A DNA stretch of 64,000 nucleotides from Actinomadura livida (GCF_014648675.1 NZ_BMRO01000008.1:117400-181399), one strand, 5' to 3'; counted from the first letter of the stretch, positions 31,578-40,758 are shown. Notes: generated by a model not told the origin, from the sequence alone. Program-made: numbers and translations.

Positions 31578-32662
31578 GCCGCCTGCTCCTTCCGGGAGCC
31601 GACTTCGCGGCGTACGACGGGGGCGACCTCGGTGCCGAGCAGTTCGATCGCCTTGAGGACGTCCTGCTGCGGCATCCCGCCGAAGCCGATCTGGATCAGG
31701 GCGCGGTCCAGGCCGTAGAGCTCGTGGTAGGCCAGCAGCTTCTCGATGACCTCCTGCGGGCTGCCGACGACGAGACCGGCGTCGGGGGAGGTCTGGGCTT
31801 GGAAGGCGGCCCGCGGCATCCTGAACCCGCGGCCACGCTGGTGGTTGTTGGCCATCATGCCCTCTGCGAAGTAGGGGTACATCGTGTCGCGGGCGCCCTG
31901 GCTCGTACGCCCGACGTAGCCGTGGAGGTTGATGCTGGTGCGCAGCGCGGCGGGGTCGTGTCCGGCGTGCTGCGCGGCTACTCGGTACAGGTCGATGGTC
32001 TGCCGGTGAGATGTGATCGGCCCGAGCAGCAGCGCCATGGCCATGGGGAGGCCGAGTCGGCCGGCGCTGATGGCGGAGGCGGGGGTTCCTCCGACGCCGA
32101 CCCAGATCGGCAGCTCCTCCTGCATCGCGCGGGGACCGACGTCGGCGGCGTCCAGTGCGGGGCGGAACCGTCCGTTCCAGGTGATCGGGTTCTGCGCGCG
32201 GATCCGCAGCAGCAGGTCGAGCTTCTCGCGGTACAGGTCGGCGTAGTCGGCCAGGTCGTAGCCGAAGAGGGGAAAGGACTCGGTGTAGGAGCCGCGGCCG
32301 GCGATGATCTCGGCCCGGCCTCCGGAGATCTGGTCGAGTGTGGCGAACTGCTCCCAGACCCGCACCGGGTCGTCGGAGCTGAGCACGGTGACCGCGCTGG
32401 TCAGCCTGATGTTGGTGGTGGCCTGGGCGGCCGCGGCCAGGACGACGGCGGGGGCCGAGCCGACGAAGTCGGTGCGGTGGTGCTCGCCCACGGCGAAAAG
32501 GTCGAGCCCGGCCTCGTCGGCGAGCCGCGCCTGTTCGATGGTCTCCTGGGCACGCCGGCGCGCGGAGGGAAGCGTACCGGTAACCGGGTCGGCGGTGATC
32601 TCGGCGAACGTCATGAAGCCGATCTCGAAAAGGGATCGCCCGCCGGTGACGGTGGTGGACAA
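31574..32662 (-). CDS. FMN-dependent luciferase-like monooxygenase, CE1758 family
   Basis: A 362-residue LLM-class TIM-barrel monooxygenase: FEIGFMTFAEITADPVTGTL, LADEAGLDLFAVGEHHRTDF, SGGRAEIIAGRGSYTESFPL and GTPASAISAGRLGLPMAMAL. TTG 32662 is chosen because AAGGAG lies 6 bases upstream and the frame further upstream runs into the operator. It uses reduced FMN from the coupled reductase. The substrate is unknown; sulfonates, thiols and small electrophiles are known LLM substrates. Divergent from a MarR gene across twin operators. Confidence 0.92.
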   Translation of the reverse strand: MSTTVTGGRSLFEIGFMTFAEITADPVTGTLPSARRRAQETIEQARLADEAGLDLFAVGEHHRTDFVGSAPAVVLAAAAQATTNIRLTSAVTVLSSDDPVRVWEQFATLDQISGGRAEIIAGRGSYTESFPLFGYDLADYADLYREKLDLLLRIRAQNPITWNGRFRPALDAADVGPRAMQEELPIWVGVGGTPASAISAGRLGLPMAMALLLGPITSHRQTIDLYRVAAQHAGHDPAALRTSINLHGYVGRTSQGARDTMYPYFAEGMMANNHQRGRGFRMPRAAFQAQTSPDAGLVVGSPQEVIEKLLAYHELYGLDRALIQIGFGGMPQQDVLKAIELLGTEVAPVVRREVGSRKEQAA

Positions 32663-32718
32663 CGTGCTCTCCTTACGGTCTCTGGTGCGGACGCCGTTCG
32701 GTGTCCGATCGCAATAAG

Positions 32719-32767
32719 GTGTCTGCGCAGGCAGATATTCCCCTCGATGTACTGCCTGCGCAGACAC
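32719..32767. promoter_or_regulatory. Twin MarR operators forming a 16-bp perfect inverted repeat
   Basis: GTGTCTGCGCAGGCAG at 32719-32734 and its exact reverse complement at 32752-32767, separated by 17 bases. Each arm is itself centred on the palindrome CTGCGCAG, so each can bind a MarR dimer. The pair sits in the divergent region between the LLM/FMN operon (start 32662) and the MarR gene (start about 32812), ideally placed to control both. Confidence 0.8.
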
Positions 32768-32811
32768 GTATGCCCGGCGATGACCGACGGCGGTCGCGGT
32801 ACCCTTCGGAC

Positions 32812-33276
32812 GTGGCGACTCCACGTCTGAGCGACCTTGAGAACGAGGCCTGGCAGGGCTTCCTGTATGCCCACGACCGCGTCTGGCGTGAGATCGAGGC
32901 AGGGATCGCGCCGCTGGGCGTGAGCATGGCCGAGTACAGCGTCCTGTCCCTGCTCGGCCGAGCCGGTCGCTCCGGCATGCGGATGTCCGAGCTGGCCAGG
33001 GATCGGCTGATGTCGACCGGTGGTCTCACCCGGCTCGCCGACCGGCTGGAGCGCCGCGGGCTCGTCGAGCGTCAGCGTGCGGCCGGGGACGGGCGCGGCT
33101 ACGTCGCCGTCCTGACACCCGATGGGCGCAACCTCCTGCGCAAGGCATGGAAGAAGCAGCATGCCGACGTGCGCCGACTCTTCCTCGACCGTTTGGACGA
33201 CGACGACCTGCACGCCCTCACGCGGATCTGGTCACGCCTCGGGCCGGAGAGCGACGAGGAGGCGAGCCTGCGGTGA
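32812..33276 (+). CDS. MarR family regulator controlling the LLM/FMN operon
   Basis: A 154-residue MarR protein: AYSVLSLLGR-type recognition region (AEYSVLSLLGRAGRSGMRMS, ELARDRLMSTGGLTRLADRL), wing (VERQRAAGDGRGYVAVLTPD) and C-terminal dimer helix. GTG 32812 is chosen because longer forms (ATG 32770, GTG 32701) would place the twin operators inside the coding sequence. No strong ribosome site is visible, so leaderless or weak translation is possible. Expected to autoregulate and repress the divergent operon until a ligand or oxidant releases it. Confidence 0.9.
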   Translation: MATPRLSDLENEAWQGFLYAHDRVWREIEAGIAPLGVSMAEYSVLSLLGRAGRSGMRMSELARDRLMSTGGLTRLADRLERRGLVERQRAAGDGRGYVAVLTPDGRNLLRKAWKKQHADVRRLFLDRLDDDDLHALTRIWSRLGPESDEEASLR

Positions 33277-33647
33277 CCGCCCCGGCCTCAGGCGAACCGC
33301 TTGCCGATCACCCCTGCCCACCGGACACCGGCACGGCCTCCGGGCACAGCGACCCGGTCGGCCCTTTGCCTGCCGAAAACTACATCCGTGCAGGTGGGAC
33401 GTGCAGGACGTGGGCTCAGAGTCCACACCTGACGAATACCCCTGCGCCCGTGACCGGCGCGGAGGATCTACCGTCTGGTTGCCGGGTGTGATGGTCATCT
33501 GGTCCTCCCCCTGCTCATGAGCCGACGGCAGGTTCCATTTCTTAGGTCTCCGTAAGAGCGCGGTCCCCAGCGACGCGCTAATCCTGCTCTCAGGTTGGTC
33601 GGGGACAATGAGCGGCAAAAGCATCGCCTGGAAGGGGGCGGGCCGGC
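33277..33647. other. Intergenic region upstream of the two-component system
   Basis: A 371-base gap. It carries the IS-end-like motif at 33369-33395 and, nearer the response regulator, the presumed promoter of the two-component operon. No intact gene. The motif here has no transposase fragment next to it that I can recognise. Confidence 0.4.
33369..33395 (+). repeat. IS-end-like motif, solitary copy
   Basis: A 27-base match (core GCCGAAAACTACATCCGTGC) to the terminal sequence at 50728-50756 (inverted) and to 30532-30560. By eye three or four differences from either. Probably a solo IS end left by excision or deletion. Confidence 0.55.
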
Positions 33648-34340
33648 GTGCGGATCATGATCGCGGATGATGAGAGGGCCATCCGTGAGTCGCTGGAGCG
33701 GGTGCTCCAGGTCGAGGGTTACGACACCAGCACCGTCGCCAACGGTCTCGCCGTGCTCGACGGGGTCGGGGAGGGCGGCGGTGACACGCTGGATCTGCTG
33801 ATCCTCGACGTGATGATGCCCCGCCTCGGTGGGTTGGAGACCTGCCGGCGGTTGCGGGCCGCGGGTCGGGATCTTCCGGTGCTGATGCTGACCGCCCGTG
33901 ACCAGGTCTCCGACCGGGTCGCGGGGCTGGACGCGGGCGCCGACGACTACCTGCCCAAGCCGTTCGCCACCGAGGAGTTGCTGGCCCGGGTGCGGGCCCT
34001 GCTGCGCCGGCGCACGCCGCCCGACGGGGAGTCGCAGATCCTGTCGTTCGCCGACGTCCGGGTCGATCCCGACAGGTTCGAGGCGTGGCGGGGCGGGAGG
34101 CCGCTGCGCCTGACCCGGACCGAGTTCTCCCTCCTGCAGGTCCTCGTGCGCAACGCGACCCGGGTCTTGACCCACGACGCGCTGTTCGAGGCGATCTGGG
34201 GCTTCGACATGAGCGCCACCGCCAACAACCTCCAGGTATACGTGAGCTACCTGCGCCGCAAGATGGAGGCCGAGGGTGAGCCGCGATTGATCTACACGCT
34301 GCGCGGCCTGGGATACACGTTGCGGGAGACTCCTCCGTGA
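33648..34340 (+). CDS. OmpR/PhoB-type response regulator
   Basis: A 230-residue response regulator. The receiver domain (1-120) has acidic residues in MIADDERAI, phospho-acceptor Asp in LLILDVMMPRLGG (about residue 55), Thr in VLMLTARD and Lys in YLPKPFA. The C-terminal winged helix (about 135-228) includes RLTRTEFSLLQVLVRNATRV and YVSYLRRKMEAEGEPRLIYT. The start is GTG 33648. It overlaps the kinase gene by GTGA. Resembles MprA/TrcR-like regulators; the target may include the convergent MMPL transporter, which is inference. Confidence 0.95.
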   Translation: MRIMIADDERAIRESLERVLQVEGYDTSTVANGLAVLDGVGEGGGDTLDLLILDVMMPRLGGLETCRRLRAAGRDLPVLMLTARDQVSDRVAGLDAGADDYLPKPFATEELLARVRALLRRRTPPDGESQILSFADVRVDPDRFEAWRGGRPLRLTRTEFSLLQVLVRNATRVLTHDALFEAIWGFDMSATANNLQVYVSYLRRKMEAEGEPRLIYTLRGLGYTLRETPP

Positions 34341-35830
34341 GCAGGCCCGCCGGCCGGGAACCGCGCCGGCTGACCCGATGGTGGCGCCGGCGGTCCCTGC
34401 GGGCCAGGCTGACGGTGATCGCGGCGACGGCCATCGCGGTCAGCGTGTTCGCGGCCTTCCAGGTGGGCATCGAGCTACTGAACTGGGAGCTGCAGGACAC
34501 CGCCGAGAATCAGCTACGCGCCGACTCCCGCGTCCTGGCGACGAACGCGGAGCGCGCCGGTCTGGCGCAGGTCCAGCTACCGCCGTATCCCGGGTCCGGT
34601 CAGCTGGTGCGGGTCATCCTGCCCGACGGCTCGACCCGGACGCCGGCCGGCCAACCCGCGCTGCCCCCGGTCAGCGAGCACGCCGGGCGCGTGGCGCAGG
34701 GCGCGTCGGCCGACCTGATGGAGTCGAACGACAGCGACGGCTACTTCATCTACACGCTGCGGGCGGGCGACGGCGCGGTCCAGGTGGCCCGCGTCGCCGA
34801 CGACAGCCCGGTCACCCGGTTCGGGCTGGGCATGCTGCTGGTCGGGCTGCTCTGCGTGGTCGGCGGCGCCCTTGTCGGGTGGGCCGTGGCGCGGACCGGG
34901 CTGGCGCCGATCGACCGGCTGACCGCCGCCGCGGTACGTGTCGCGCGCACCCGGGACCTCGACGCCGACATCCCGGATGAGGGCGGCGGGGAGATCCGGC
35001 GGCTGATCCAATCGATCAACGACATGCTCGCCGCGCTCCGGGACTCCCGGCGGGCCCAGCGGCTGCTCGCCGAGGACGCCGCCCACGAGCTCAAGACCCC
35101 GCTCACCAGCCTGCGCCTCAATGTCGAGCTGCTGAGCCGGCTCGATCGGCGCGGCACGCTGGACGGCGCACTGCCGGCGGAGAGCCGGACCCGGCTGCTC
35201 AACGACCTCGGCGCCCAGGTGGCCGAGTTGAGCACCCTTGCCGCCGAGCTGACCGATCTGGCGCGCGGTGACGTCGGCGACGAGAGCACCGAGCTGCTCG
35301 ACCTCGCCGACGTGGTGGTGGCCGCCGCGACCCGGGCGCGTTCCCGCGTGCCCGACATCGAGGTCGCGCTCGACGAGACCTCCGTGTGGGTGAGCGGGCG
35401 TCCCGCCGCGCTCCAGCGGGCGGTGCTCAACCTCATCGACAACGCCGGCAAGTGGTCCCCCGCGGACCAGCCGGTCCAGGTCCGGCTCCGTGCCGAGGGC
35501 GCGTCGGCGGTGCTCGAGGTCGACGACGCCGGGCCGGGCATCGACGCCGCCGACGTACCGCGGGTGTTCGACCGGTTCTACCGTGCCGACAGCGCCCGGG
35601 CGTTGCCGGGATCCGGTCTGGGACTGTCGATCGTGCAGCGGGTCGTCGACGCCCACGGCGGCCGGGCCACCGTCGCCCGCTCCGCACGCGGTGGCGCGCT
35701 GCTTCGGGTCGCCCTTCCGGCCGCGGCCCCGCCCGCCCCGACCGCGCGGCTCACCGCCGGGGCAGGACACGGTGCGCCGACCCCAGCCCCAGCGCTTAAC
35801 ACTGAAGGGCGGCGGCCGTCCGGCCCATGA
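34337..35830 (+). CDS. Sensor histidine kinase (MprB-like)
   Basis: A 497-residue membrane kinase: TM1 at about 27-48, an extracytoplasmic sensor loop (about 50-155), TM2 at about 160-183, HAMP, then HisKA with the phospho-acceptor in EDAAHELKTPLTSLRLNVEL, and HATPase_c (NLIDNAGKWSP, VDDAGPGI, GSGLGLSIVQRVVDAHGG). GTG 34337 overlaps the regulator stop as GTGA. The last 40 residues are Pro/Ala-rich. Cognate kinase for the upstream regulator; signal unknown. Confidence 0.95.
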   Translation: MSRPAGREPRRLTRWWRRRSLRARLTVIAATAIAVSVFAAFQVGIELLNWELQDTAENQLRADSRVLATNAERAGLAQVQLPPYPGSGQLVRVILPDGSTRTPAGQPALPPVSEHAGRVAQGASADLMESNDSDGYFIYTLRAGDGAVQVARVADDSPVTRFGLGMLLVGLLCVVGGALVGWAVARTGLAPIDRLTAAAVRVARTRDLDADIPDEGGGEIRRLIQSINDMLAALRDSRRAQRLLAEDAAHELKTPLTSLRLNVELLSRLDRRGTLDGALPAESRTRLLNDLGAQVAELSTLAAELTDLARGDVGDESTELLDLADVVVAAATRARSRVPDIEVALDETSVWVSGRPAALQRAVLNLIDNAGKWSPADQPVQVRLRAEGASAVLEVDDAGPGIDAADVPRVFDRFYRADSARALPGSGLGLSIVQRVVDAHGGRATVARSARGGALLRVALPAAAPPAPTARLTAGAGHGAPTPAPALNTEGRRPSGP

Positions 35831-35834
35831 AAAA

Positions 35835-35870
35835 GATCCGGGACGGGCCTGGGTCCCCGCGTCCCGGATC
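35835..35870. terminator. Bidirectional terminator between kinase and MMPL genes
   Basis: Perfect 11-bp inverted repeat (GATCCGGGACG at 35835-35845, CGTCCCGGATC at 35860-35870) between convergent genes. It is preceded by AAAAA on the plus strand, which would be a U-tract for the minus-strand transcript. Confidence 0.8.
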
Positions 35871-35888
35871 TCGTCCGTGCCGCCGCGC

Positions 35889-38039
35889 TCACCGTTGCAG
35901 CGAGGGCTCCTGGTCGTCGGCGAGCGACCGTTGACCGTCCGGCAGCTCCGCCGCTGGCCGGGACAGCCGGCTCGGCCACCAGATCCGCCGGCCGATCAGC
36001 AGGGTGAGGGCGGGCACCAGGACCGACCGCACCAGCAGGGCGTCGAGCAGCACGCCGAAGGCGACCAGGAACCCGACCTCGATCAGCATCACCAGCGGAA
36101 GTGTGGTGAGGACCGCGAACGTGGCCGCCAGGACCACGCCTGCCGAGGTGATGACGCCGCCGGTGGCGGAGAGGGCTTTGAGCATGCCCTGTCTGGTGCC
36201 GAGACGCACGGTCTCCTCCCGGGCCCGGCTGGTCAGGAAGATGTTGTAGTCGACGCCGAGCGCCACCAGGAACAGGAATGCCAGCAGCGGCACGGAATAG
36301 TCGATGCCCTTGAACCCGAGGATCGTGCCGAAGACGAACACGCTGCCGCCGAAGGCTGCGGCGAATGAGACGATCACGGTGGCCATCAGGACCAGCGGTG
36401 CCACGATCGCGCGCAGCAGCAGCCCGAGGATGATCAGGACGACGGCGAGCACCAGCGGGATCACCAGCCTCTCGTCGCGGCTGGTGGTCACCTCGGTGTC
36501 GAGGTTCTCCGCACTCGGCCCGCCGACGATCGCCTCCGCCCCGCTCACCGCGTGCACGGCGGTGCGCACCCGCTTGATCGTGTCGTACTCTGCGGCGGTT
36601 CCCGGCGCGTCCGACGGGAACGCGGAGATGCTGGCCCAGCCACCGCTGGTCTCCTCCGGGATGGCCAGGGCCACACCGCGAGTGTCCTTGACGATGTCGA
36701 GCACCCGCTCCTGGTGCGCCGGCCGCGTCAAGATCGTCATCGGCTGGCCGCCGAGCTCCGGGAAGTGCTGGCTGAGAACGGTGAAGCCGGTGACCGACTC
36801 CGGCGCGGACAGGAACTGGTCCTGCTCCCGCAGGGCGCCGGTGTTGCCCGCCAGACCGATGGCGAGCATGCCGAGGATTCCGAGCGAGCCGAGCGCCGCA
36901 ACCCACCGGCGGCGGTTGATGGCGGTGCCGAGCCGTCCCCACAGCCCCGGCTTCTCCTCCACGGCCGTGCTGAACCGCGGAATGGCCGGCCAGAAGATCC
37001 GCCTGCCGAGCACCACGAGCACCGCCGGGAACAGCGTCAGCATGGCCACCAGCGCGCACAGGATGCCGGCCGCACCGATCGGGCCCAACCCGCTGGTGCT
37101 GTTCAGGTCCGCGACGAGCAGGCAGAGCAGGCCGGCGACCACGGTGGCCGCGGACGCGACGATGGCCGGCGCCGCGCTGCGCAGCGCGTGGACCATCGCG
37201 ACCCGGACGTTCTCGTGGTGGTGCAGTGTCTCCCGGTACCGGGAGATGAGCAACAGCGCGTAGTCCGTGCCGACGCCGAATACCAGGATCGTCAGCAGCG
37301 CCGAGTTCTGGCTGTTGACCACGATGCCGAAGCCCTTGACGAGCAGGTAGACGGTCGCCATCGCGGTCAGTGCGGCCGCGCCCACGCCCACCAGCGGGAT
37401 CAACCACAACACCGGGCTGCGGTAGGTGAGGATGAGCAGGAGCGTGACGACGGCGACGGTGGTGAGGAGGACCTGCAGGTCGATGCCGTCGAAGACGGCG
37501 TCCATGTCGCCGTCGATCGCGGCCGGGCCGGTCACGTCGAGTTCCAGGCCGGCGGGGCGGTCCTTCGCGGCGTCACGCAACGGGCCGACGATGGCCTCCG
37601 GTTCGCCGTAGGTCGTGCTCACCGGGAGGGTGAACATCATCGCCTTGCCGTCGGTGGAGGATCTCGTCGGTGGGCCCTCGTCCTCGCCGCCGGCCGGGGC
37701 CGCCTCCTTCGGCGGGTACCGCTTGGCAAGGGTGTCGTAGTGGCGCTCGACCGTCGCGCGGTCGGCGTGGGTGATGCCGCCCGCGCGGTGGTACACGAAG
37801 ACGAACGTGTGCTCGTCACCGCCGGGGAGACTGTCCTCCAGCACCGCCACCTTGGTGGACTCGGCACTGGCCGGCAGGGTGTCCGCGGCGCTGTCGGTGG
37901 TGACCGAGCTCAACTTTCCGCTCAGCGGCACCATGAACGCCGCCAGCACCATCCACAGGCCGATCACCAACCACGGCACCCACCGACCGGCCAACCGACC
38001 GGCCGGCGCTTCCCCGGACGGCGCTGCGTCGACTGCCAT
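35889..38039 (-). CDS. MMPL/RND-family transporter
   Basis: A 716-residue RND-superfamily permease with the actinobacterial MMPL layout: TM1 at about 25-45, a large exterior loop (about 46-190), five TMs ending near 370, a second exterior loop and five more TMs. Proton-relay-type motifs are visible in each half: VFGVGTDYALLLISRYRE and VALGVDYNIFLTSRAREE. ATG 38039 follows GGAGG. MMPL proteins export lipids, siderophores or drugs. Convergent with a two-component system that may control it. Confidence 0.93.
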   Translation of the reverse strand: MAVDAAPSGEAPAGRLAGRWVPWLVIGLWMVLAAFMVPLSGKLSSVTTDSAADTLPASAESTKVAVLEDSLPGGDEHTFVFVYHRAGGITHADRATVERHYDTLAKRYPPKEAAPAGGEDEGPPTRSSTDGKAMMFTLPVSTTYGEPEAIVGPLRDAAKDRPAGLELDVTGPAAIDGDMDAVFDGIDLQVLLTTVAVVTLLLILTYRSPVLWLIPLVGVGAAALTAMATVYLLVKGFGIVVNSQNSALLTILVFGVGTDYALLLISRYRETLHHHENVRVAMVHALRSAAPAIVASAATVVAGLLCLLVADLNSTSGLGPIGAAGILCALVAMLTLFPAVLVVLGRRIFWPAIPRFSTAVEEKPGLWGRLGTAINRRRWVAALGSLGILGMLAIGLAGNTGALREQDQFLSAPESVTGFTVLSQHFPELGGQPMTILTRPAHQERVLDIVKDTRGVALAIPEETSGGWASISAFPSDAPGTAAEYDTIKRVRTAVHAVSGAEAIVGGPSAENLDTEVTTSRDERLVIPLVLAVVLIILGLLLRAIVAPLVLMATVIVSFAAAFGGSVFVFGTILGFKGIDYSVPLLAFLFLVALGVDYNIFLTSRAREETVRLGTRQGMLKALSATGGVITSAGVVLAATFAVLTTLPLVMLIEVGFLVAFGVLLDALLVRSVLVPALTLLIGRRIWWPSRLSRPAAELPDGQRSLADDQEPSLQR

Positions 38040-38301
38040 CACTGGCCTCCTACATACGGGTTACCTCGCTGATCTGATGCCTGCTTCCTACCGAGCGAAC
38101 CTGAGACGACGGTTAATACTGAGGTGCCCCGGCTTCTGTGCTGGGAGGCAAACCAGGAGGAGCTCGTGTCGCCCGAGCCCGAGGCTGTGCTGTCGTGCTC
38201 GGCAGGCCGGCCTGTCGCCGTCCGTGATGATCGATGCATCCACTGCAGACCCACCCTGCCCTTATGAGGAGAGCGAGGAGTGCCGGTGGTGTGCACCGGC
38301 G

Positions 38302-38661
38302 ATGCGGCTGCGAGGGCCCGGCAGTGGCAGGGCGATGGGCCGCAGGTGCCCGCGGTTGGTGGCCGAGCGCAGCCACGGTAGCTGGTACCTGCGCCTCGAA
38401 CTGGGCACCGGAACGGACGGTCGTCGGCGTCGTGTCCGGCGTGGCGGTTTCCGGACGCGTAAGTCCGCGTTGGAGGCGTTGGTGCGGTTGCGTGGCCCGG
38501 CGGGCCGCGATTGGTCGTCATGGCCAATGCGGGGACCCCTGGGCTGGCCGGGCATGGTGGTCGCGCTGCGGTCGATGGTGGGCTGTATGCCCCCCGGGGG
38601 GCGCCTGCTGGGCAGGCATGGCCCCGCCCCGAGTGCGGGGCGTCCTGTAGTGAGCGCGTGA
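38302..38661 (+). pseudogene. Tyrosine recombinase/integrase, N-terminal fragment
   Basis: The frame reads RCPRLVAERSHGSWYLRLEL, then GTDGRRRRVRRGGFRTRKSA and LEALVRLRGP, the arm-type DNA-binding start of actinomycete phage/ICE integrases. After about 38510 the sequence is no longer family-like and stops at 38661. The core-binding and catalytic domains (R..HxxR..Y) are absent. A relic of an integrated element immediately upstream of the kdp operon. Confidence 0.65.
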
Positions 38662-38926
38662 AGATCGTGCGGTTGGCCGTAGGGAAGGCGTCAAGATGTG
38701 CCTTTTCTACTGCTAGTGGGTGTTTTCTGCGTGGTGTGTCGTGAAACCGCGCGGCATCGGACGGACGGCAGGCCAGGCTCTCTTGCCCGCTCTGGGAGTT
38801 CCGCGTTGACCGGTGGAGGGGACGCGCACTCCGGAGCGGGCCGGGTCCGGCGGGCAGCGGTCCGCGGCGGGTTCGAACCGGCAGCGCTCGGACGCGTGTC
38901 CAGAACCGATCGAGGGACTCGGAGTC

Positions 38927-39010
38927 ATGGCAGACGTTGTGCTCGTGGCGTTGACCATCGCGGTGTTCGCGGTGCTCGCGCTGGTGGTGAAGGCGGTGGG
39001 GCGCCTGTGA
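38927..39010 (+). CDS. 27-residue single-span membrane peptide upstream of kdpF
   Basis: ATG 38927 to TGA 39010. The peptide is almost entirely one membrane helix: MADVVLVALTIAVFAVLALV, ending VKAVGRL. The stop overlaps the GTG of kdpF as GTGA, so translation is coupled. It is similar in size and topology to KdpF but lies in addition to it. Comparable tiny ORFs precede kdpF in other actinomycetes as I recall them; they are usually unannotated. A role as an extra small Kdp subunit is inference. Confidence 0.6.
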   Translation: MADVVLVALTIAVFAVLALVVKAVGRL

Positions 39011-39096
39011 GCGCCGCGAACGCGGCGGGGCTGGTGCTCACCGCCGGACTGGTCGTCTTCCTCGTGGTCGCGTTGCTTTTCCCGGAGAGGTTCTGA
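39007..39096 (+). CDS. kdpF: K+-transporting ATPase small subunit KdpF
   Basis: A 29-residue membrane peptide (GTG 39007 to TGA 39096) with one helix and the characteristic KdpF end ALLFPERF. It stabilises the KdpABC complex in the membrane. Its stop abuts the kdpA ATG directly. Too short for most gene finders, but the position between the upstream mini-ORF and kdpA and the conserved C-terminal FPERF make it convincing. Confidence 0.85.
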   Translation: MSAANAAGLVLTAGLVVFLVVALLFPERF

Positions 39097-40758
39097 ATGG
39101 GCTCCACGACCGCGGGGATCGTGTTCATCGGGTCCCTTCTCCTTGCTCTCGCCGCAGTGCACGTGCCCCTCGGCGACTACATGTACCGGGTGTACTCCTC
39201 GCCCCGGCATTCGCGGGTGGAACGGGCCCTCTACAAGGTCATGGGCGTGGACCCGGAGGGCGAGCAGACCTGGGGCGTCTACGCCCGCAGCGTCCTGGCG
39301 TTCTCCCTGGTCTCGGTGCTCGTGCTCTACGGGTTGCAGCGATTGCAGGGGGTGCTGCCGTACAGCCTGGGCCTCGACGGGGTGGAGGATCAGGTCGCCT
39401 GGAACACCGCTGTCAGCTTTGTCACCAACACCAACTGGCAGGCCTACTCCGGCGAGTCCACGATGGGCTACCTGACGCAGATGGCCGGGCTCGCGGTGCA
39501 GAACTTCGTGTCGGCGGCGGTCGGGATGTCCGTGGCGGTCGCGCTGGTCCGCGGCTTCGCACGGACACGGACCAGTGAACTCGGCAACTTCTGGGTGGAC
39601 CTCACCCGCGGCACCCTGCGCATCCTGCTTCCCGTCGCCGTCGTCGGCGCGATCGTGCTGGTCGCGGGCGGCGTCGTGCAGAACTTCGCCGACCCGCACA
39701 CCGTCACCACGATCGCCGGGCAGCGGCAGGCGATCCCGGGCGGGCCGGTGGCCTCGCAGGAGGTGATCAAGGAACTCGGGACGAACGGCGGCGGCTTCTA
39801 CAACGCCAACTCCGCCCATCCCTTCGAGAACCCCACGGCCTGGACGAACTGGATCGAGATCTTCCTGCTGCTGCTGATCGCGTCCGCGCTGCCCCGTACG
39901 TTCGGCCGGATCGTCGGGCAGAAGCGGCAGGGCTACGCGATCGCCGCGGTGATGGCCGTGCTGGCGGTGATCGCCGTCTGCGCGACCACGGCGGCACAAG
40001 TCGTCCACCACGGCACCGTCCCGCAGGCGGCGGGCGCGGCGGCCGAGGGGACCGAGACCCGCTTCGGGATCGTCGGATCGGCGATGTTCGCCGCCGCGAC
40101 GACGCTCACCTCGACCGGCGCCGTCGACTCCGCGCACGACTCCTACACCAGCCTCGGCGGCGGGATACTGATGGTGAACATGATGCTCGGCGAGGTCGCG
40201 CCGGGCGGCGTCGGCTCCGGCCTGTACGGCATGCTGATCCTCGCCGTGATCGCGGTGTTCGTCGCAGGGCTGATGGTGGGCCGGACGCCCGAGTACCTCG
40301 GCAAGCGGATCGGTGCGCGCGAGATCAAGTTCGCGTCGCTGTACTTCCTGGTCACCCCCGCCCTGGTGCTGGTCGGCACGGGGGTGGCGATGGCGCTCCC
40401 CGGGCCGCGCGCGTCGATGCTGAACGGCGGGCCGCACGGGTTCTCCGAGGTGCTGTACGCGTTCACCTCGGCGGCCGGCAACAACGGGTCGGCGTTCGCG
40501 GGCCTGGCCGCGGCGACCTGGTTCTACGACGTCGCGCTCGGCCTGGCGATGCTGCTCGGACGGTTCCTCCCGGTCGTCCTTGTGCTCGGCCTGGCCGGTT
40601 CGCTGGCGCGGCAGGCCCCGGTCCCCGCGTCCGCCGGGACGCTGCCGACCCACCGCCCGCTGTTCGTCGGCATGGTCGTGGGCGTGGCGGTCGTCCTCGT
40701 CGCCCTGACGTTCTTTCCCGCGCTGGCCCTCGGGCCGCTCGCCGAAGGGATCCGCTGA
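39097..40758 (+). CDS. kdpA: K+-transporting ATPase subunit A (KdpA)
   Basis: A 553-residue channel-like subunit of the Kdp P-type ATPase; it binds and translocates K+. About ten transmembrane segments. Selectivity-filter-type loops are visible: NTAVSFVTNTNWQAYSGEST and ELGTNGGGFYNANSAHPFEN, plus AAGNNGSAFAG near 470. Length is normal for the family. It begins at the base after the kdpF stop and overlaps kdpB by the shared A of TGATG. Confidence 0.98.
   Translation: MGSTTAGIVFIGSLLLALAAVHVPLGDYMYRVYSSPRHSRVERALYKVMGVDPEGEQTWGVYARSVLAFSLVSVLVLYGLQRLQGVLPYSLGLDGVEDQVAWNTAVSFVTNTNWQAYSGESTMGYLTQMAGLAVQNFVSAAVGMSVAVALVRGFARTRTSELGNFWVDLTRGTLRILLPVAVVGAIVLVAGGVVQNFADPHTVTTIAGQRQAIPGGPVASQEVIKELGTNGGGFYNANSAHPFENPTAWTNWIEIFLLLLIASALPRTFGRIVGQKRQGYAIAAVMAVLAVIAVCATTAAQVVHHGTVPQAAGAAAEGTETRFGIVGSAMFAAATTLTSTGAVDSAHDSYTSLGGGILMVNMMLGEVAPGGVGSGLYGMLILAVIAVFVAGLMVGRTPEYLGKRIGAREIKFASLYFLVTPALVLVGTGVAMALPGPRASMLNGGPHGFSEVLYAFTSAAGNNGSAFAGLAAATWFYDVALGLAMLLGRFLPVVLVLGLAGSLARQAPVPASAGTLPTHRPLFVGMVVGVAVVLVALTFFPALALGPLAEGIR

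Noticed and set aside
38860..38890. tRNA-like T-arm sequence GGTTCGAACC upstream of kdp, considered as an attachment site for the integrase relic
   Set aside because: The flanking bases cannot form a 5-bp T-stem and no acceptor or anticodon arm is present; only a chance 10-bp palindrome.
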